From an uncultured Bacteroidales bacterium (GTDB taxonomy: Bacteria; Bacteroidota; Bacteroidia; Bacteroidales; WCHB1-69), in NCBI GenBank assembly GCA_937901455.1, contig CALDIA010000082.1:1-24966 (forward strand): a stretch of DNA of 24,966 bases. Reading direction: 5' to 3'. Every line of letters begins with the position of its first letter. Position 1 is the stretch's first letter. Positions 1-7,773 of this stretch are shown piece after piece. The notes beneath the pieces are model-generated. The model had not been told where the DNA came from and made no database searches. It worked only from the letters and a program-made list of their open reading frames with translations. A program made the translations under genes and the position numbers.

Positions 1-654
1 GGGTGCGTTGCGGCCCACCACATACACGGAACCGATGGTGGTGCGGAAAACACAGCTGTGTGTGGGGCTGTAGTTGTTGGTAATGCCGACTTGGTAGTAC
101 ATATAGTTATAGCACACATCTGCCGTATCCACATAGTGTCTGTCGGCGTTGGCAGGGATAGTGGCAAATGGGGTGGTAGGAAAATCCGATTCAAAATCAC
201 GCATCTTATACAGAAAATAGGTGTCGCCCCAAGTAGTTCCAGCCATGTTGGCAGAAGGGGCCTCCCATTCCAGGATTACCAAAGAACTGTCCGCGTTAGG
301 GGTAACGGTGATGCTGATAGTTTGTACTGTATTGGAGTTGTAAGTGTTGCCCGCAGCATCCACCGCCTCAATATAGCAAGTGTAGGTGTTGGAAGTGGGG
401 ATGTTGTTGAGTACCGTGCTCCCGTAATTGCACATAGTGTAGTTGTTGCTGGGGGTCACAGAGCCAACTATGACACCATTGACGTAAAAGTTATATGACA
501 CAAACTGCGCACAATCGGAGGAATTGTCCCACGACATCTTAACGCGGGTGTTGTTGTTTTGTAACTCCACACATTGCAGAATGGGTGGCTCTAAGGCAAA
601 AGTCATCAGAGAAATGGACCAAAGGAAAAATGTATATATGAAGCGTTTTGCCAT
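1..654 (-). CDS. Secreted Fn3-like repeat protein, 3' end outside window
   Basis: Translating the minus strand from the ATG at 654 gives 218 codons without a stop, running off the window edge. The first ~21 residues are a signal peptide (MAKRF, then a hydrophobic stretch ending near TFALEPP). What follows reads as two fibronectin-III/Ig-like beta-sandwich modules: LEPPILQCVELQ...VKMSWDNSS at about residues 21-44, and a second module with LVILEWEAPS near 128-137, each with the W-centred B-strand and a later Tyr-rich strand. Such proteins in Bacteroidota are usually surface or secreted and often end in a type IX secretion domain, but that end is not visible here. It starts 13 bp after the M16-like gene and is probably the last visible member of the sigma-factor operon. 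Function unknown; the secreted Fn3 call is moderately sure. Confidence 0.7.
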   Translation of the reverse strand, partial: MAKRFIYTFFLWSISLMTFALEPPILQCVELQNNNTRVKMSWDNSSDCAQFVSYNFYVNGVIVGSVTPSNNYTMCNYGSTVLNNIPTSNTYTCYIEAVDAAGNTYNSNTVQTISITVTPNADSSLVILEWEAPSANMAGTTWGDTYFLYKMRDFESDFPTTPFATIPANADRHYVDTADVCYNYMYYQVGITNNYSPTHSCVFRTTIGSVYVVGRNAP

Positions 655-667
655 AAATGTCTAAGTG

Positions 668-1948
668 TTATAATTTGTAGCCAACGATAATGTTGGTGAA
701 TTTATTGTATTCGAAGAATATTTTTGCCGTTTCCATAAGCTGCTCGGGCGATAGTTGCTGCATGTGTTGCAAAAAGTGTTGCACTTCCGACTGATCACTT
801 CCCAGTTTGTTCCAAAAGGCAAACTTCTCCATATAGGCTACACTGGTGCTCAGTCCTTGCAATATGGTGCCCGACAGATAGGTTTTGACTGTTGTAAGCT
901 CCACTTCGGAGATGGGCTCGTTTTGCAGTCTTTCCAATTCTTCATAACAGGCGTCGATGGCAGCATTGGTGTGGTTGGCGTTGACATCGCTTTGGATGCT
1001 GAAGATGGACTGTTTTCCGAAATAGACGGAGTCGCAGCCGATGCCGTAGGTGTAGCCATGTTTTTCACGTATGCGCTGCATTAGACGAGAGCCAAAGTAG
1101 CCGCCCGTAATGGTGGAGAGCACAGAGAGTGTATGGTGGTTATCATCGGTGAAGGCTAAGCCCGGGCGACATAGCACGATGGAGGATTGCACGCTGCCGG
1201 GTACCTCTTGGTACAAGTCGTGACATTCAGAAGCCGGCATCGTAAACAGCGGTAATGCTTCAGTTGCTTGTCCGCAGGCAATATGCCCAAAGGTGTCTGC
1301 GATACAGGCGTAGGTGGTCTCGTCAATATTGCCAGTGGCGTATATGGTAATATTGTCAGCGCAGAAGGTCTGCCGATGATATGCCTGCATGTCGGCGATG
1401 GTGATGCGACGATAGCTATCCTCGTTGGATAGCCTTCCGGCGGCACAAGATTCGCCGATCATGGCGTTGAGCATCATGCGGGTGGCTACAAAGTTGTTTT
1501 TTTTGAGATTATTGCGCAAGGCGACCAGACGTTGCTCCCGAAAAAGCTCCATGTTTTCGACCCGATAGCGTGGCGCCGACATGAATTCGTAGATCAAGGG
1601 CAGAATTTCGGGTATGTTGCGCTTGGGCATTACCATCTTGATATTGATGTTGTCAAGATCAATTTCCGTATTGTACGTGGATCCGTAGTAGTCAAAAAGA
1701 TCCACCATCTCATTGGCGGTGTGCCGCGGGGAACTCTCTTTCAACAAACCATAAGTGAAGATGGATAGATGCTTCAATGGCTCTCTGATGGTACCCCCTT
1801 TTATGCTGACGATCAGATGGATGAGGTCTAACGTGTCGTTTTTGAACAAGTATATAGGAATTCCATTGGACAAACACTGTCGAATGGGGTTCTCTAATTG
1901 CAGTGTGTCAATAGGTTTTATAGGAGGTGCTGAAGTTCTGTCTGTCAT
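668..1948 (-). CDS. M16 (insulinase-like) family protein lacking the zinc-binding motif
   Basis: 426 residues with the two-lobed layout of bacterial M16B peptidases. The N-terminal lobe has the usual VSIKGGTIREP segment (residues 47-57), but where active members have HxxEH this protein reads IFTYGLLKES (63-72), so the zinc ligands are missing. The C-terminal lobe keeps the family's Arg/Tyr signature, RIREKHGYTYGIG (292-304), after the GGYFGSRLMQ turn. This matches the non-catalytic partner subunit type. No signal peptide is visible, so it is probably cytoplasmic unless exported by another route. It lies 6 bp after the anti-sigma-like gene and 13 bp before the secreted protein. No catalytic M16 partner is present in the window; one could lie beyond the left edge or elsewhere. 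The family call is solid, the role unknown. Confidence 0.85.
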   Translation of the reverse strand: MTDRTSAPPIKPIDTLQLENPIRQCLSNGIPIYLFKNDTLDLIHLIVSIKGGTIREPLKHLSIFTYGLLKESSPRHTANEMVDLFDYYGSTYNTEIDLDNINIKMVMPKRNIPEILPLIYEFMSAPRYRVENMELFREQRLVALRNNLKKNNFVATRMMLNAMIGESCAAGRLSNEDSYRRITIADMQAYHRQTFCADNITIYATGNIDETTYACIADTFGHIACGQATEALPLFTMPASECHDLYQEVPGSVQSSIVLCRPGLAFTDDNHHTLSVLSTITGGYFGSRLMQRIREKHGYTYGIGCDSVYFGKQSIFSIQSDVNANHTNAAIDACYEELERLQNEPISEVELTTVKTYLSGTILQGLSTSVAYMEKFAFWNKLGSDQSEVQHFLQHMQQLSPEQLMETAKIFFEYNKFTNIIVGYKL

Positions 1949-1954
1949 ATTGGA

Positions 1955-2845
1955 TTAGTGAAGATCTAACAGGAGGATTTGGCCTTTTTGGGTGTGTTGT
2001 TTCCCGTCAGGGTCGGTGAAGCGGACTATATATATATAGGCGTCTCCTGGCAGGAGGGTGCCATGCTGATAACCATCCCAACCTTGGTCAATGTGCTGGG
2101 AAGTAAAGACGCATGTGCCAGTACGTGAGAAAATGTTCATTTCAAAGTCACGGGTCTCAAAGTCAGCCCGTGCATAGAAGATGTCATTTTTGCCATCTCC
2201 GTTTGGGGTGAATGAGTTTGGAATGAAGAGTGTGAACTGGTTGTCGGCTTCCCCCTCGGAGGAAGAGTTCTTCTCGGTCGTGGGTGTGGCGGGTGCTTCG
2301 CTTTGGATGGCATTATGGGATGACGTGGATGGGGCTGAAGCCGAAGCTATATCGTTGATTCTAAGGCCATCGATTGTGTTGTTCTGCGGTTTATGTGAAG
2401 TGGTGATTGGCTGAAGGCTCACGTTGTGTTGAGCTGGCATGGCCACGTCATCAGTTATGGAAGGATCCGTCTCAATTGTCGGTACGGGTCCCTCAGATGT
2501 GGGTGTGGCATTTGAGGGTATGGCGACGGTACTCGTGGTGTAGGCAACATTTTGTTGCAGGACAGGAGTTTCTGAGTTGCCAGTCTTTTCACTAACCTGC
2601 GGAATAGGCTCAGAGGTGATTTTGGAAACGCTTTCGGAGACTGGAGCTTCTTGGCGAGGCCATGCAAAGATAGCCACGAGTACGGCAGAGACCACCAGTA
2701 GGCCAAGCCCACCATAGATGCCCGTGCGGCGGAATCTTGCACGGCGGTTGTGCGCAAGGAGCCGCTTGTCAGAAGCAATGGCTTCCCACTCTTGCCCATT
2801 CACCGGTACGGTATATTCTGTCAATGATTTCAATATGTCTTTCAT
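1955..2845 (-). CDS. Probable anti-sigma factor: one-TM protein with a C-terminal type IX (gliding-motility type) domain
   Basis: 296 residues. Residues 1-42 are short and basic with a VPVNGQEWEAIASDK stretch like the sigma-binding N-terminus of Bacteroidota anti-sigma factors. A single TM helix (about 43-62) follows, with Arg-rich flanks on the N-terminal side, so N-in. Residues 64-200 are a Ser/Thr/Pro-rich linker. Residues 204-296 are a gliding-motility-associated/type IX sorting domain: LFIPNSFTPNGDGKNDIF, then MNIFSRTGTCVF and GWDG..., ending in a conserved beta-strand. The start ATG overlaps the end of the ECF sigma gene by 4 bp (ATGA), which strongly suggests translational coupling. 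Known: CHU_C-type domains normally sit on secreted proteins with signal peptides. Here there is no cleavable signal, so the domain should be tethered in the periplasm. The anti-sigma role is inferred from position and topology. Confidence 0.75.
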   Translation of the reverse strand: MKDILKSLTEYTVPVNGQEWEAIASDKRLLAHNRRARFRRTGIYGGLGLLVVSAVLVAIFAWPRQEAPVSESVSKITSEPIPQVSEKTGNSETPVLQQNVAYTTSTVAIPSNATPTSEGPVPTIETDPSITDDVAMPAQHNVSLQPITTSHKPQNNTIDGLRINDIASASAPSTSSHNAIQSEAPATPTTEKNSSSEGEADNQFTLFIPNSFTPNGDGKNDIFYARADFETRDFEMNIFSRTGTCVFTSQHIDQGWDGYQHGTLLPGDAYIYIVRFTDPDGKQHTQKGQILLLDLH

Positions 2846-3396
2846 AATATCTCTATCTCCTTTCCTAAATAGTCTTTTATCTTCTTTCGTAATGACTCCT
2901 TTGAACGCGATATCAATGTCCGAACGTTGGATTGTGTGAGGCCCAGCATCTTGGTGACCTCTTCTTGGGAGTACCCGTCCACCACGTGCAGGTTGAAGAC
3001 CATCCTTTGATTCGGCGAGAGTTGGTTGATCAGTGTCACGAGCTGCTCCATGGAAAGTGTGTCATTGGGGCGCGATGGCTCGGGATAGTCAATCTCATAC
3101 TCATCAGTGGACGCTGTCTTGCGCAATTGCATGGCCCGGTAGTGGTCAATGCACTTGTTGACTGTGGTGCGGTACACCCATGATGTCAGCGAGGATACTT
3201 CCTTGTAGTTGCCGATGTGTGTCAGTATGTGTACGACCACATCGTGGAACAAGTCCTTCGAGTCCTCCGTCTCATACCCCGTATATCTGTAGCAGATACC
3301 CTTTATCATGGGACCATACTCATGATAAAACTGCTCTTGATAGGCAGGGATGCCCCGCTTGCATCCGTTGATCAGATCCTTCTCCTTGTCAGTCAT
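2842..3396 (-). CDS. ECF-type RNA polymerase sigma factor
   Basis: 184 residues with the two sigma-70 ECF domains. Region 2 covers about 20-90, including DLFHDVVVHILTHIGNYK (48-65) and TSWVYRTTVNKCIDHYR (71-87), the core-binding and -10 recognition helices. Region 4 covers about 118-172: INQLSPNQRMVFNLHVVDGYS, then the helix-turn-helix EEVTKMLGLTQSNVRTLISR (145-164). It would direct RNA polymerase to a specific promoter set. It is the first gene of the minus-strand operon and overlaps its probable anti-sigma partner by 4 bp. No clear TAnnTTTG box is visible in the 92-bp divergent gap to mpg, so it may be read from a non-standard, perhaps autoregulated, promoter (inference). The family is certain; the regulon is unknown. 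Confidence 0.93.
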   Translation of the reverse strand: MTDKEKDLINGCKRGIPAYQEQFYHEYGPMIKGICYRYTGYETEDSKDLFHDVVVHILTHIGNYKEVSSLTSWVYRTTVNKCIDHYRAMQLRKTASTDEYEIDYPEPSRPNDTLSMEQLVTLINQLSPNQRMVFNLHVVDGYSQEEVTKMLGLTQSNVRTLISRSKESLRKKIKDYLGKEIEIL

Positions 3397-3488
3397 TGTT
3401 TAGAGTACACTTTTGTATGACGATTAGGCGTCAGTATTATTACACCGTACCAGAATTTTTTTTTTCTTTGCACTTTCTATTTAAGAAG

Positions 3489-4070
3489 ATGAACAAACTG
3501 CAAAAATCGTATTTTTTACAAAAGGATGTGGTCTTCTTGGCAAAAGATTTGTTAGGAAAATATCTTTTTTCCAAGATAGATGGTCAGATTTCAGGAGGAA
3601 TTATTTCTGAAACAGAGGCTTATGTGGCAGATGTGGACAAGGCCTCCCATGCATACAATCATCGGCGAACCAAACGTAATGAGATGATGTATCATGAGGG
3701 TGGGGTGGTGTACATGTATCTCTGTTATGGGATGCATTACATGTTCAACATTATCACTAATGCACAAGATGTTGCCGATGCTGTGCTCATCAGGGGGATT
3801 GTTCCGACTCATGGGGAGGAGCTGATGTTGCGGCGCACGGGTAAATCCCATATTACACCCGCGCTTACGTCTGGTCCCGGAAAGGTGAGCAAGGCCTTGG
3901 GACTGACGTTATCTGACAATGGTTGCCCGCTTCCATCTGAGAGGATTTGGGTTGAAGATCGTGGCTTGATTGTGTCTCCCGAGCATATTTTGACTACATC
4001 CCGTATCGGTGTTCATTATGCAGGGGAAGATGCGTTGCTGCCGTATCGATTTGTGTATCAGTTGCATTAG
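3489..4070 (+). CDS. mpg: 3-methyladenine DNA glycosylase (AAG/MPG family)
   Basis: 193 residues, the usual length for bacterial AAG-type glycosylases, which excise alkylated purines in base-excision repair. Diagnostic segments are ISETEAYVADVDKASHAY (39-56; E41 matches the catalytic Glu of human AAG), RRTKRNEMMYHEGGVVYMYL (59-78), CYGMHYMFNIIT (79-90), AVLIRG (98-103) and GPGKVSKALG. I chose the ATG at 3489 (MNKLQKSYF). An upstream in-frame ATG at 3396 would add 31 unconserved residues across the promoter region and abut the sigma gene start. A T-rich stretch ending CTTTGC (about 3459-3472) resembles a degenerate Bacteroidota -7 box. Its stop overlaps the convergent DUF4296 gene by 4 bp. Confidence 0.95.
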   Translation: MNKLQKSYFLQKDVVFLAKDLLGKYLFSKIDGQISGGIISETEAYVADVDKASHAYNHRRTKRNEMMYHEGGVVYMYLCYGMHYMFNIITNAQDVADAVLIRGIVPTHGEELMLRRTGKSHITPALTSGPGKVSKALGLTLSDNGCPLPSERIWVEDRGLIVSPEHILTTSRIGVHYAGEDALLPYRFVYQLH

Positions 4071-4537
4071 AGGTCAACGCCTGGGGCAGGTTCAGGCTTC
4101 GCACTGTCCTGCTCGTTTACGAACTGCTTGTTAAGTATTGACTCCAAAGGGCGTAGTAGCAACGAGTCTGGTAACTGCGCGCTCATTTTCATTTTGGAGA
4201 CATTCTCAGATGCTTCGTTGAAAATCTTCATGGATAGTTCTTTGTCGCCGACATAATACTCCATGGAGGTGACAAACTGCTGTTTTGTAACGCTGTATTT
4301 CTTGAAGATGTCGTTGTAAAGCACAATGGTCAAGCGGTCGCGTTCCTCTCCGGAGAGGGAGTCGTATGAGGCATAGATAAAGGCCTCAGCCATATAGCAA
4401 TCGGTGAGCAGATTGACCATTGTTTTTTTGTTGATAAGATTTTCTGGCTTTTTGCTGGCTACTTGACTCTTATGGCAGGAGATGATTGTCAGGCAGATGC
4501 CGCTCAGTACTATGAAAAGGATGAATGTTCGTTTCAT
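4067..4537 (-). CDS. DUF4296 lipoprotein
   Basis: 156 residues. A lipoprotein signal peptide ends in LTIISC (lipobox; Cys21 is the acylation site). The rest is helical: LINKKTMVNLLTDCYMAEAF (34-53), then LYNDIFKKYSVTKQQFVTSMEYY and a further helix. This pattern matches the DUF4296 family, which is restricted to Bacteroidota and has no known function. It overlaps the upstream cca-like gene by 4 bp, so it is the last gene of the PNGase F-like / nucleotidyltransferase operon. It overlaps the convergent mpg tail by 4 bp, leaving no room for a separate terminator. Family assignment is from memory of the pattern; the lipoprotein call is direct. Confidence 0.85.
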   Translation of the reverse strand: MKRTFILFIVLSGICLTIISCHKSQVASKKPENLINKKTMVNLLTDCYMAEAFIYASYDSLSGEERDRLTIVLYNDIFKKYSVTKQQFVTSMEYYVGDKELSMKIFNEASENVSKMKMSAQLPDSLLLRPLESILNKQFVNEQDSAKPEPAPGVDL

Positions 4538-5970
4538 GATATTTGTTCTGATGGGTTATGCAATGGGGTGAGGCCGAGTTTCCGGCCTTCGTCGATCATT
4601 CGTTGCAGGGCAGCCTCTCTGGTATTGTCAATTTCGCAGTCAAGGATGGCATTGCTGACAGCCTCTTTGATGATGCCTATTTCACGGCAGGGCGTCAGGT
4701 CAAACGTGGTCATGATATCCTCGCCTGTGATAGGTGGGCGCCAGTTGCGCATGCGGTCTTTCTCCTCAATTTCTATGAGTTTTTCACGCACTTTCTCGAA
4801 ATTACGGAAGCAGCGGTGTATTTTGGAGGAGTTTTTGGAGGTGACATCGGCTTCACAGAGCATCATGAGGTCGTCAATGTCTTCGCCCGCCTCGAAAAGG
4901 AGTCGCCGAACCGCAGAGTCTGTAATGGTATCTTCCACCAAGGCAATGGGGCGCAGGTGCAAGCCGACCAGTTTCTGCACATATTTCATTTTCTCATTGT
5001 TGGGCATGTGTAGTCGGTGAAAGATTTTGCTCACCATTTTGCTGCCTACCACCTCATGTCCGTGGAAAGTCCATCCGGCGGCAGGGTCGAAGCGTTTGGT
5101 CAGCGGCTTGGCGATGTCGTGTAGCAGTGCAGCCCACACCAGCCATAGATTGGTGGTGGACATGGCAATGTTGTCCACTACCTCCAAGGTATGCAGAAAG
5201 TTGTCTTTATGCCCTTTTCCATTGATGATGTCCACTCCTTTCAGGGAGATGATTTCGGGCAGGAATTGGGCCAGCAGGCCGGCTTCATCTAATAATTTGA
5301 TGCCGCGCGATGGCCGGATGCAAAGCAGTATTTTGTTGAACTCTTCCACAATGCGTTCGGAAGAGATGATTTCCAGACGATGTGCGTTGCGTTGTATGGA
5401 CTCAAAGGTCTCGGGGTAAATGTCGAAGTTGAGTTGGGTGGCGAAGCGGATGGCGCGCATCATGCGCAAGGGATCATCGGAGAAAGTCTTGTCCGGGTCG
5501 CAGGGCGTGCGGATTATCTTGCATTGTATGTCGCCCAACCCATCAAAAGGGTCGATGAGCTCGTAGCGTTGCGGCCCGTTGAGAGCGATGGCCATGGCAT
5601 TGATGGTGAAGTCGCGGCGTAATTGGTCGTCTTCCAAAGTGCCATCCTCCACGATGGGCTTTCGGGAATCTTGCCGGTACGACTCTTTGCGCGCCCCCAC
5701 AAACTCAATGTCGGAGTCGTGAAACCTGAACTGGGCAGTGCCGAAGTTCTTGTAAATGTTGACATGCAGGTCGGGGGAAATCAGTGCCGCGGTGGCTGTG
5801 GCTAATGCAATGCCACTGCCCACCGTGACGATGTCAATGTCGGTGTTGTGGCGGCGCATGACAACGTCTCTGACAACACCACCCACCACGTAGGCCTCCA
5901 AACCTAAACTGTCAGCAGCTTCGGCAACAATAGGATATATGGGATGGTTGAGGTAGTTTTGGTAGTTCAT
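4534..5970 (-). CDS. cca: tRNA CCA nucleotidyltransferase / poly(A) polymerase family, with HD domain
   Basis: 478 residues. The class II nucleotidyltransferase head has AYVVGGVVRDVVMRR (26-40), the metal-binding HNTDIDIV (D44 and D46), LRRDFTINAMA (117-127, nucleotide selection) and DDPLRMMRAIRFA (165-177). An HD phosphohydrolase domain follows: H260, then ALLHDIAKP (281-289, HD at 284-285), extending past 340 to GLHLRPIAL. Known: this architecture is typical of bacterial CCA-adding enzymes, which finish tRNA 3' ends; poly(A) polymerases share it and cannot be excluded on sequence alone. In context, the tRNA-His in this window lacks an encoded CCA, so the genome needs such an enzyme. It starts 5 bp after the PNGase F-like gene ends and overlaps the DUF4296 gene by 4 bp. 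Confidence 0.92.
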   Translation of the reverse strand: MNYQNYLNHPIYPIVAEAADSLGLEAYVVGGVVRDVVMRRHNTDIDIVTVGSGIALATATAALISPDLHVNIYKNFGTAQFRFHDSDIEFVGARKESYRQDSRKPIVEDGTLEDDQLRRDFTINAMAIALNGPQRYELIDPFDGLGDIQCKIIRTPCDPDKTFSDDPLRMMRAIRFATQLNFDIYPETFESIQRNAHRLEIISSERIVEEFNKILLCIRPSRGIKLLDEAGLLAQFLPEIISLKGVDIINGKGHKDNFLHTLEVVDNIAMSTTNLWLVWAALLHDIAKPLTKRFDPAAGWTFHGHEVVGSKMVSKIFHRLHMPNNEKMKYVQKLVGLHLRPIALVEDTITDSAVRRLLFEAGEDIDDLMMLCEADVTSKNSSKIHRCFRNFEKVREKLIEIEEKDRMRNWRPPITGEDIMTTFDLTPCREIGIIKEAVSNAILDCEIDNTREAALQRMIDEGRKLGLTPLHNPSEQIS

Positions 5971-5975
5971 GATGA

Positions 5976-7655
5976 TTATTTTCGATATTGACCGATTAAG
6001 ATGCCCGAAACGTTCCAGGAACTGAAACTGCCTCCTTCAGGTTCTCCCTCGGGAATGGCTACTGTCAAGGTGTGCTTGCCGGGTTTCAGTCCGGTCAGGT
6101 TGATATATGTAGGTTGAGTGGCTGTGCCAGGGCACCAGCCAGAGCGAGAATAGTCGGAGGAAGACATGCCGTTCCAGAAATTTCCTGATGCTGGGTTGGA
6201 AGTGCGATGGGTGCCGCAATCCTCCCGCCAGGGGGTGTAACTATAATAGCGCTTTCCATCAATGAGGATGACGTTCTCCTTAGGCACAAACTCGTCGCCA
6301 GTGTCCCAGCCGCCATGCCCAGTGGTGATGTAACGCAGCAACAACCGCTCAGCATTGGCAGGCACCTCAAAGGTGACGGTTAGACTGTCGGTGCGGAAGA
6401 AACTACCGTAGTTCTGCCCAGCCATCTCCATGATGTTGCAGGTGTTGAACAAAGGCTCTGCAATGTAAAATCTATCGTCGGAGAATGACCAAGTGTCACC
6501 TTCAGGGTAGGCTTTCAGCGTGAGCGACAATTTGTGTCCGCCTTTGTCGTAATTTCCGATATAGGCTCCGATGTACACATCCCCGCTGAGCCACGGCCGT
6601 AGCTCGCTGACATCTTGCTTGTAGTACACCTCATCGGCCCACTCCCTGTCAGACAAAGAACGGTATTGGTTGTAGTGCCGTACCCCGAACGGTGTGAAAA
6701 AACGAACCATCTCAATGGCAGGCAGATAATTGTCTGTCTTGACTATGCCTTGATATTGACTCCCGTTGCGGTCGGTGAAGATGGGGAGTACGCCAACGCT
6801 GTCAACGAAAGCTTGGAGCATGCTTTTCGGCGTTGAAGCCGGAATGATGAAGATGGAGCCGGTGCGGTCGTATGCATCCCCATTCGAATATTCTGTAATC
6901 TCTGCAAAGATCTTATAATGTTCGGGCAACAAGTCCATCTTTACCCGCTTTAAGATTAAGGTCCCGTTAGCACAACGTATCACGCTGTCGTATGGAAACT
7001 CGACAGGCTTTTGAATGCCCGGGTTAAAACAGATCTGATCGTCTTCGAAAATCTTTTTGGTGAGCACCTTGCGATCCACTTCTGTCTGATTCAACTCTTT
7101 GGATCCTTTGCGTGTTCCGAGGTATGCTGGTACAATCTGTTTGAGTTTTTTGTCTTTAACCACTTTAGTTAGTTGCATATAGGCATTGCCGTTTCTGCAA
7201 TATTGCACCAATGTGCCCGGTAACGATGCGAAACTGGAGATGGGTGTGGCACGTACTTTCAAGTCTTTAGTAACCCATAACTCAATTTTGTTTGAGAATA
7301 GATTGATGATGTATTTGTCGCACAAGTAGCCGAGTATGCGCTCGGTGCCAGCCTTCTCGTACTGGTAATGCGTGATGTCGGTACTGCAGAAAAAGGTACT
7401 GTCGGCGTATCTGCGTTGCGAGAAGATGGAGTCGAGTGCATAGTCCACATAGGTGGTGGAGGTGCCGATGCCGGGAATAGGGTGGGCGGGCGGCGTGTCA
7501 GCGGAAGAAATCTGCAACTGGTCGCCTGCTTGTGTGACTTTTACGTGGGAGGTGTCGGTGCCACCTACACCGAAGGAGCTATAGTATATATGGTATTGGG
7601 CTTGGCAGACAATCGTCGCCAAACAAAACAGGATGATTGACAAGGATTTTTTCAT
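5976..7655 (-). CDS. Secreted PNGase F-like glycoamidase with extra N-terminal domain
   Basis: 559 residues with a signal peptide (1-20, ending ATIVCQAQ). Residues ~60-170 form an extra N-terminal module (YALDSIFSQRRYADSTFF; ILGYLCDKYIINLFSNKIEL) resembling GLPGLI/DUF4412-type periplasmic domains. Residues ~220-559 resemble peptide-N-glycosidase F, which cleaves N-glycans from asparagine. NGDAYDRTGSIFII (258-271) aligns by eye with the PNGase F segment around catalytic Asp60 (so D263). GHGGWDTGDEFVPKENVILI (446-465) aligns with the segment around Glu206 (so E455). The PWREDCGTHRTSNP...SRSGWCPGTATQPTYI stretch (475-518) closely follows PNGase F's conserved GNWAPDRAGWCPGM block. A TAnnTTTG box lies upstream. 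It leads the operon with cca and DUF4296, a curious pairing with tRNA maturation. The family is well supported by eye; activity is not shown. Confidence 0.85.
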   Translation of the reverse strand: MKKSLSIILFCLATIVCQAQYHIYYSSFGVGGTDTSHVKVTQAGDQLQISSADTPPAHPIPGIGTSTTYVDYALDSIFSQRRYADSTFFCSTDITHYQYEKAGTERILGYLCDKYIINLFSNKIELWVTKDLKVRATPISSFASLPGTLVQYCRNGNAYMQLTKVVKDKKLKQIVPAYLGTRKGSKELNQTEVDRKVLTKKIFEDDQICFNPGIQKPVEFPYDSVIRCANGTLILKRVKMDLLPEHYKIFAEITEYSNGDAYDRTGSIFIIPASTPKSMLQAFVDSVGVLPIFTDRNGSQYQGIVKTDNYLPAIEMVRFFTPFGVRHYNQYRSLSDREWADEVYYKQDVSELRPWLSGDVYIGAYIGNYDKGGHKLSLTLKAYPEGDTWSFSDDRFYIAEPLFNTCNIMEMAGQNYGSFFRTDSLTVTFEVPANAERLLLRYITTGHGGWDTGDEFVPKENVILIDGKRYYSYTPWREDCGTHRTSNPASGNFWNGMSSSDYSRSGWCPGTATQPTYINLTGLKPGKHTLTVAIPEGEPEGGSFSSWNVSGILIGQYRK

Positions 7656-7681
7656 AGGTTTTCTCTTTTTTTATTAGGCGG

Positions 7682-7689
7682 CAAAGATA
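7682..7689 (-). promoter_or_regulatory. Bacteroidota -7 box for the PNGase F-like operon
   Basis: The minus strand reads TATCTTTG, an exact match to TAnnTTTG, 26 bp upstream of the ATG at 7655. The likely transcription start is about 7675, giving a 20-nt leader. No clear -33 TTTG is seen. Confidence 0.6.
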
Positions 7690-7743
7690 GTTTTTTTTAG
7701 CTAAAAAGCCTATCCTGTAGTGATGCCGAAGCCATGTTTTTTA

Positions 7744-7751
7744 TATTTTTG
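7744..7751 (+). promoter_or_regulatory. Bacteroidota -7 box for the permease gene
   Basis: The plus strand reads TATTTTTG, an exact TAnnTTTG, 22 bp before the ATG at 7774. A purine-rich AAAGG at about 7760 lies between and may serve as ribosome-binding site. Divergent from the box at 7682-7689, so the two operons share one regulatory gap. Confidence 0.6.
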
Positions 7752-7773
7752 CAATTTTTAAAGGTAGAAACAG

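Noticed and set aside
58..498. Plus-strand open frame of 146 codons
   Set aside because: It is the antisense shadow of the secreted Fn3-like gene on the minus strand, whose signal peptide and domain pattern are clear.
2026..2040. TATATATATA stretch as a regulatory site
   Set aside because: It lies inside the coding part of the type IX domain (codons for AYIYIV) and is explained by that.
3396..3488. Longer N-terminus for the DNA glycosylase (start at 3396)
   Set aside because: Adds 31 unconserved residues across the promoter region; the family begins near MNKLQKSYF at 3489.
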